Source of the DNA: Anaerolineales bacterium UBA6668
GTDB lineage: Bacteria > Chloroflexota > Anaerolineae > Anaerolineales > UBA6668
Length of the DNA: 7,643 nucleotides
Direction of reading: 5' to 3'
Assembly: GCA_002455215.1 (NCBI GenBank)
Contig: DKKK01000089.1
Coordinates: 1,472-9,114, forward strand
Of the stretch, positions 5,908-7,643 are shown piece after piece. A program made the position numbers and the translations under genes. The notes beneath the pieces are model-generated. The model searched no databases and was not told the DNA's origin. It worked only from the letters and a program-made list of their open reading frames with translations. Every line of letters begins with the position of its first letter. The stretch's first letter is position 1.

Positions 5908-7293
5908 CTATGCGGCTTGCGGCGCAATTTGCGCTACAGTTTGCGGTGTGGTGATTTGGCGTAACCAGTATGCCACAGCACCCGTACCCAACACAATAAC
6001 GACCAAGACGAGTACCCAACCGACAACAGGGATAGAGCTGACCAAGATGTAGAGCAAAGCGCCCAATGCCATAGCTAGGTAGTTACCCCACTTGCCGTCA
6101 AACACGCTTGGGCGAAGTTGCTTCAAGATGAGAAGCCCGACCCAGTAAGCAACAATCACTTTGGAAACTGTCCAGATAACAAAACCGGTGACAGTGGCGA
6201 GAAAACCGAGTGCCGAAAAGCCAATACCCACCACATTCAGATTACCAGCCGTTAGGATACCGAAGACAATCGCCAACAGTATGAGCAATACTACAGTAAC
6301 AAACGCAAAAATAGGGAAGCCAAACAGCGTGCCTAAACCCCACAAGACAGTTTTCGACATTTGGCTTTGGATAGATTGGCTCCAGCGATTCAGCAATGTC
6401 GGGAGTTTCCACAACAAGAAGGCACCAACCAGCACAAGCGCAACAAACTCGCCAACAGCATTGCGTACCGCGCTAAAGAAGGCTTTGCGGGCTTGTTCGG
6501 CTACTTGAGCGGCAATTTGTTCTGGAGTCAAGGTTTCAGCGGCTTCTTCAGTTTCTAAGGTGAAATTGACGCCCTTTTCAGGTTTAAAAGTGCTGGGAAG
6601 TTGTTCCTGCGTGCTAGAATAATTAAATTCACCACTGACTTTTGCGCCTTCTTTCACGGTCAAACCAGGGTTAATAAAGTCAATACTCGGCATGGTGGGG
6701 TTATTGGCAAAGACGGAGCGTAGTATCTGGGCAGTGGAATCACCGGGTTCGGGTGCGCCAACACTCAAATACACGTCTCGCCCAACTTCTCCGGCAAATT
6801 CCGTTGCCGCAGTACCGGCATATAAACTGCGCTCAATCTTACCCAGCATTTGCAGTTGATAACCGCCAACAAATAAATTGCGTTGCAGGGTTGCACCTTC
6901 TTGCACTTCGATTGCCGCACCGCCGATGAACACGCTTTCGCTCACCTGCGCTTGGGGTCCCACGATAATCTTGGCGGCTCCGGCAAATAGATTACCATTG
7001 ACAGCGCCATTAATAATAACTTCCGCGCCACTGGTAATTAATGCCCCATTGATTACGCCATTAATGGTAACGGTTTGTGCGCTTGCCAGCACGTCACCAT
7101 TGACAGTCCCGTTAATTTCTACTGTTTGTCCCGCAATAAATAAATCATCGTCAATCACTTCGTCTGCGGCAATGACTAAATTATCACCCTCGCGAAAATC
7201 CGCCGCCAGCACACTGGGCACCGTAAAGGATAATAGCAATAGCGATACAAGAAAGCCGAGAACGAATTTCAGGGAATTTTTTGTGATTTTCAT
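5908..7293 (-). CDS. Secreted bactofilin-like (polymer-forming) beta-helix protein with multi-pass membrane C-terminus
   Basis: The 461-residue protein starts with a clear signal peptide: KITK, a hydrophobic core to about residue 27, and the cleavage motif VLA-A at 30/31. Residues 38-190 are short repeats rich in Gly, Asn, Val and Ile (GTVNGDVLAS, GVINGALITS, GAVNGNLFAG, ESVFIGGAAI, RNLFVGGYQL). These are the right-handed beta-helix pattern of bactofilins, the DUF583 'polymer-forming cytoskeletal' family. A linker follows with an acidic, Ala/Glu-rich stretch (246-270). About five or six hydrophobic segments occupy 281-298 and 316-443. Classical bactofilins are cytoplasmic, small (about 120-200 residues) and lack membrane segments; here the helix should be outside the membrane, so a cell-surface scaffold is an inference. 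The ATG at 7293 has GGAG 7 bases upstream. A hairpin follows the stop. The molecular function is not known to me. Confidence 0.85.
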   Translation of the reverse strand: MKITKNSLKFVLGFLVSLLLLSFTVPSVLAADFREGDNLVIAADEVIDDDLFIAGQTVEINGTVNGDVLASAQTVTINGVINGALITSGAEVIINGAVNGNLFAGAAKIIVGPQAQVSESVFIGGAAIEVQEGATLQRNLFVGGYQLQMLGKIERSLYAGTAATEFAGEVGRDVYLSVGAPEPGDSTAQILRSVFANNPTMPSIDFINPGLTVKEGAKVSGEFNYSSTQEQLPSTFKPEKGVNFTLETEEAAETLTPEQIAAQVAEQARKAFFSAVRNAVGEFVALVLVGAFLLWKLPTLLNRWSQSIQSQMSKTVLWGLGTLFGFPIFAFVTVVLLILLAIVFGILTAGNLNVVGIGFSALGFLATVTGFVIWTVSKVIVAYWVGLLILKQLRPSVFDGKWGNYLAMALGALLYILVSSIPVVGWVLVLVVIVLGTGAVAYWLRQITTPQTVAQIAPQAA

Positions 7294-7300
7294 AAGATTA

Positions 7301-7304
7301 CTCC
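7301..7304 (-). promoter_or_regulatory. Shine-Dalgarno site of the bactofilin-like gene
   Basis: On the minus strand GGAG (in TTGGAGT) stands 7 bases before the ATG at 7293 and supports that start. Confidence 0.7.
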
Positions 7305-7486
7305 AACGTTTTAAAATTCATATCCCGAAAATTCAGCATTATTTTCTACAAAGAACGGCGCTTTTTCGGGTCAAATAAGAAAAATTTCTTAAAAAACTGT
7401 ACCAACATTCAATAAAGTTTGTACTTTTAATGACTAGTACGTGTGATTATGCCATTGGGTTGCGTAAATCCCGCAGTTGGTGATGT

Positions 7487-7507
7487 ATTTTTCACTTGGT
7501 GAAAAAT
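7487..7507. repeat. Perfect A/T-rich hairpin
   Basis: ATTTTTCAC and GTGAAAAAT are perfect inverted copies (9 base pairs) around a 3-base TTG loop. Seven bases beyond it, TTTTTAC/GTAAAAA (7514-7531) forms a second small hairpin. No proper T run follows on either strand. They could be a weak terminator for a minus-strand gene ending at 7572, or protein-binding dyads. Confidence 0.5.
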
Positions 7508-7571
7508 TTACGATTTTTACTAACGTAAAAAAGGCGCGATACTGAACAGCCGAGTAAAAATGTGATTCTCT

Positions 7572-7643
7572 CTATTTGACACGGACTGCACACCGAATAT
7601 AACCCGTGCCGAACACCAAAGATTTCTCTCTCACTTCGCTCAT
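7572..7643 (-). CDS. Possible C-terminal end of a minus-strand gene entering from the right
   Basis: On the minus strand an open frame runs from the right edge to TAG at 7572-7574 and gives 23 residues ending FGTGYIRCAVRVK. The GxGYIRCA end faintly recalls the GFRCA-type C-terminus of formylglycine-generating-enzyme-like (SUMF1) domains. That is a resemblance in a few residues only. With just 23 codons visible, chance is quite possible. The first codon at the edge happens to read ATG, so a 23-residue peptide is formally possible but not supported by anything else. Confidence 0.25.
   Translation of the reverse strand: MSEVREKSLVFGTGYIRCAVRVK
7576..7603 (+). promoter_or_regulatory. Promoter-like sequence facing out of the window
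   Basis: TTGACA (7576-7581) and TATAAC (7598-7603, five of six matches) are separated by 16 bases, near optimal. CACGG (7580-7584) and CCGTG (7604-7608) form an inverted repeat bracketing the -10 region, as an operator might. Only 40 bases follow in the window, so no gene can be assigned. If a minus-strand gene really ends at 7572, this match would lie in its coding sequence and be less likely. Confidence 0.35.

Larger units (their letters stand above)
7294..7571. other. Intergenic region upstream of the bactofilin-like gene, rich in palindromes
   Basis: No convincing gene is seen. The region is A+T-rich and should hold the minus-strand promoter of the bactofilin-like gene. On that strand TTGACC (7370-7375) is a fair -35, but no good -10 stands at the right distance. 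The dyad AAGAAA-AA-TTTCTT (7377-7390) next to it is an operator candidate. The segment also contains GTACT/AGTAC repeats near 7420-7440 and two A/T-rich hairpins further right. Confidence 0.5.

Noticed and set aside
6878..7378. A 166-codon plus-strand open frame
   Set aside because: It is antisense to the repetitive beta-helix part of the bactofilin-like gene, and its low-complexity Thr/Ala/Pro/Ser content mirrors the repeats. No start signal is seen.

Overview
The window is an ordinary stretch of a bacterial chromosome with about 50% G+C. A Chloroflexota-type bacterium (Anaerolineae or relatives) is my best guess. That rests on the style of the GguB-type sugar permease, where IRQIDLSVG replaces the proteobacterial GHIDLSVG, on the secreted bactofilin-like membrane protein, and on a form II CoxL-like molybdenum hydroxylase. 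This is an inference; no rRNA or other phylogenetic marker is present.

Layout from left to right. (1) Positions 1-1395 hold the 3' end of a sugar ABC transporter operon: the last 57 codons of a GguA/XylG-type ATPase, then a complete GguB/MmsB-type permease, closed by a hairpin at 1419-1448. (2) After a 357-base gap with one good sigma-70-type promoter comes a 250-residue TspO/MBR-like membrane protein. (3) A tRNA-Arg(CCT) gene lies on the minus strand, convergent with the TspO-like gene, with a perfect TATAAT box just upstream of it. (4) A short intergenic segment with an 85-bp imperfect inverted-repeat structure precedes a solitary molybdopterin-binding large subunit of the xanthine dehydrogenase / form II CoxL family. 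It has no FeS or FAD subunit gene next to it. (5) A strong bidirectional terminator and a CTAGG pentanucleotide tandem repeat separate this gene from two minus-strand genes. These are a YigZ/IMPACT-family protein, whose stop codon lies inside the repeat, and upstream of it a secreted beta-helix (bactofilin-like) protein with a multi-pass membrane C-terminus. A strong hairpin sits between the two, touching the start of yigZ. (6) The last 350 bases hold several palindromes, an outward-facing promoter-like sequence, and possibly the extreme C-terminus of a minus-strand gene that enters from the right.

The genes do not form one pathway. The only clear functional unit is the sugar transporter pair. 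The others look like independent housekeeping or accessory transcription units, most with their own terminator. I see no CRISPR array, phage module, toxin-antitoxin pair, complete insertion sequence or defence system. The points most worth a second look are the orphan molybdenum hydroxylase subunit, the self-stopping CTAGG repeat at the yigZ stop, the hairpin abutting the yigZ start, and the extracytoplasmic bactofilin-like protein.
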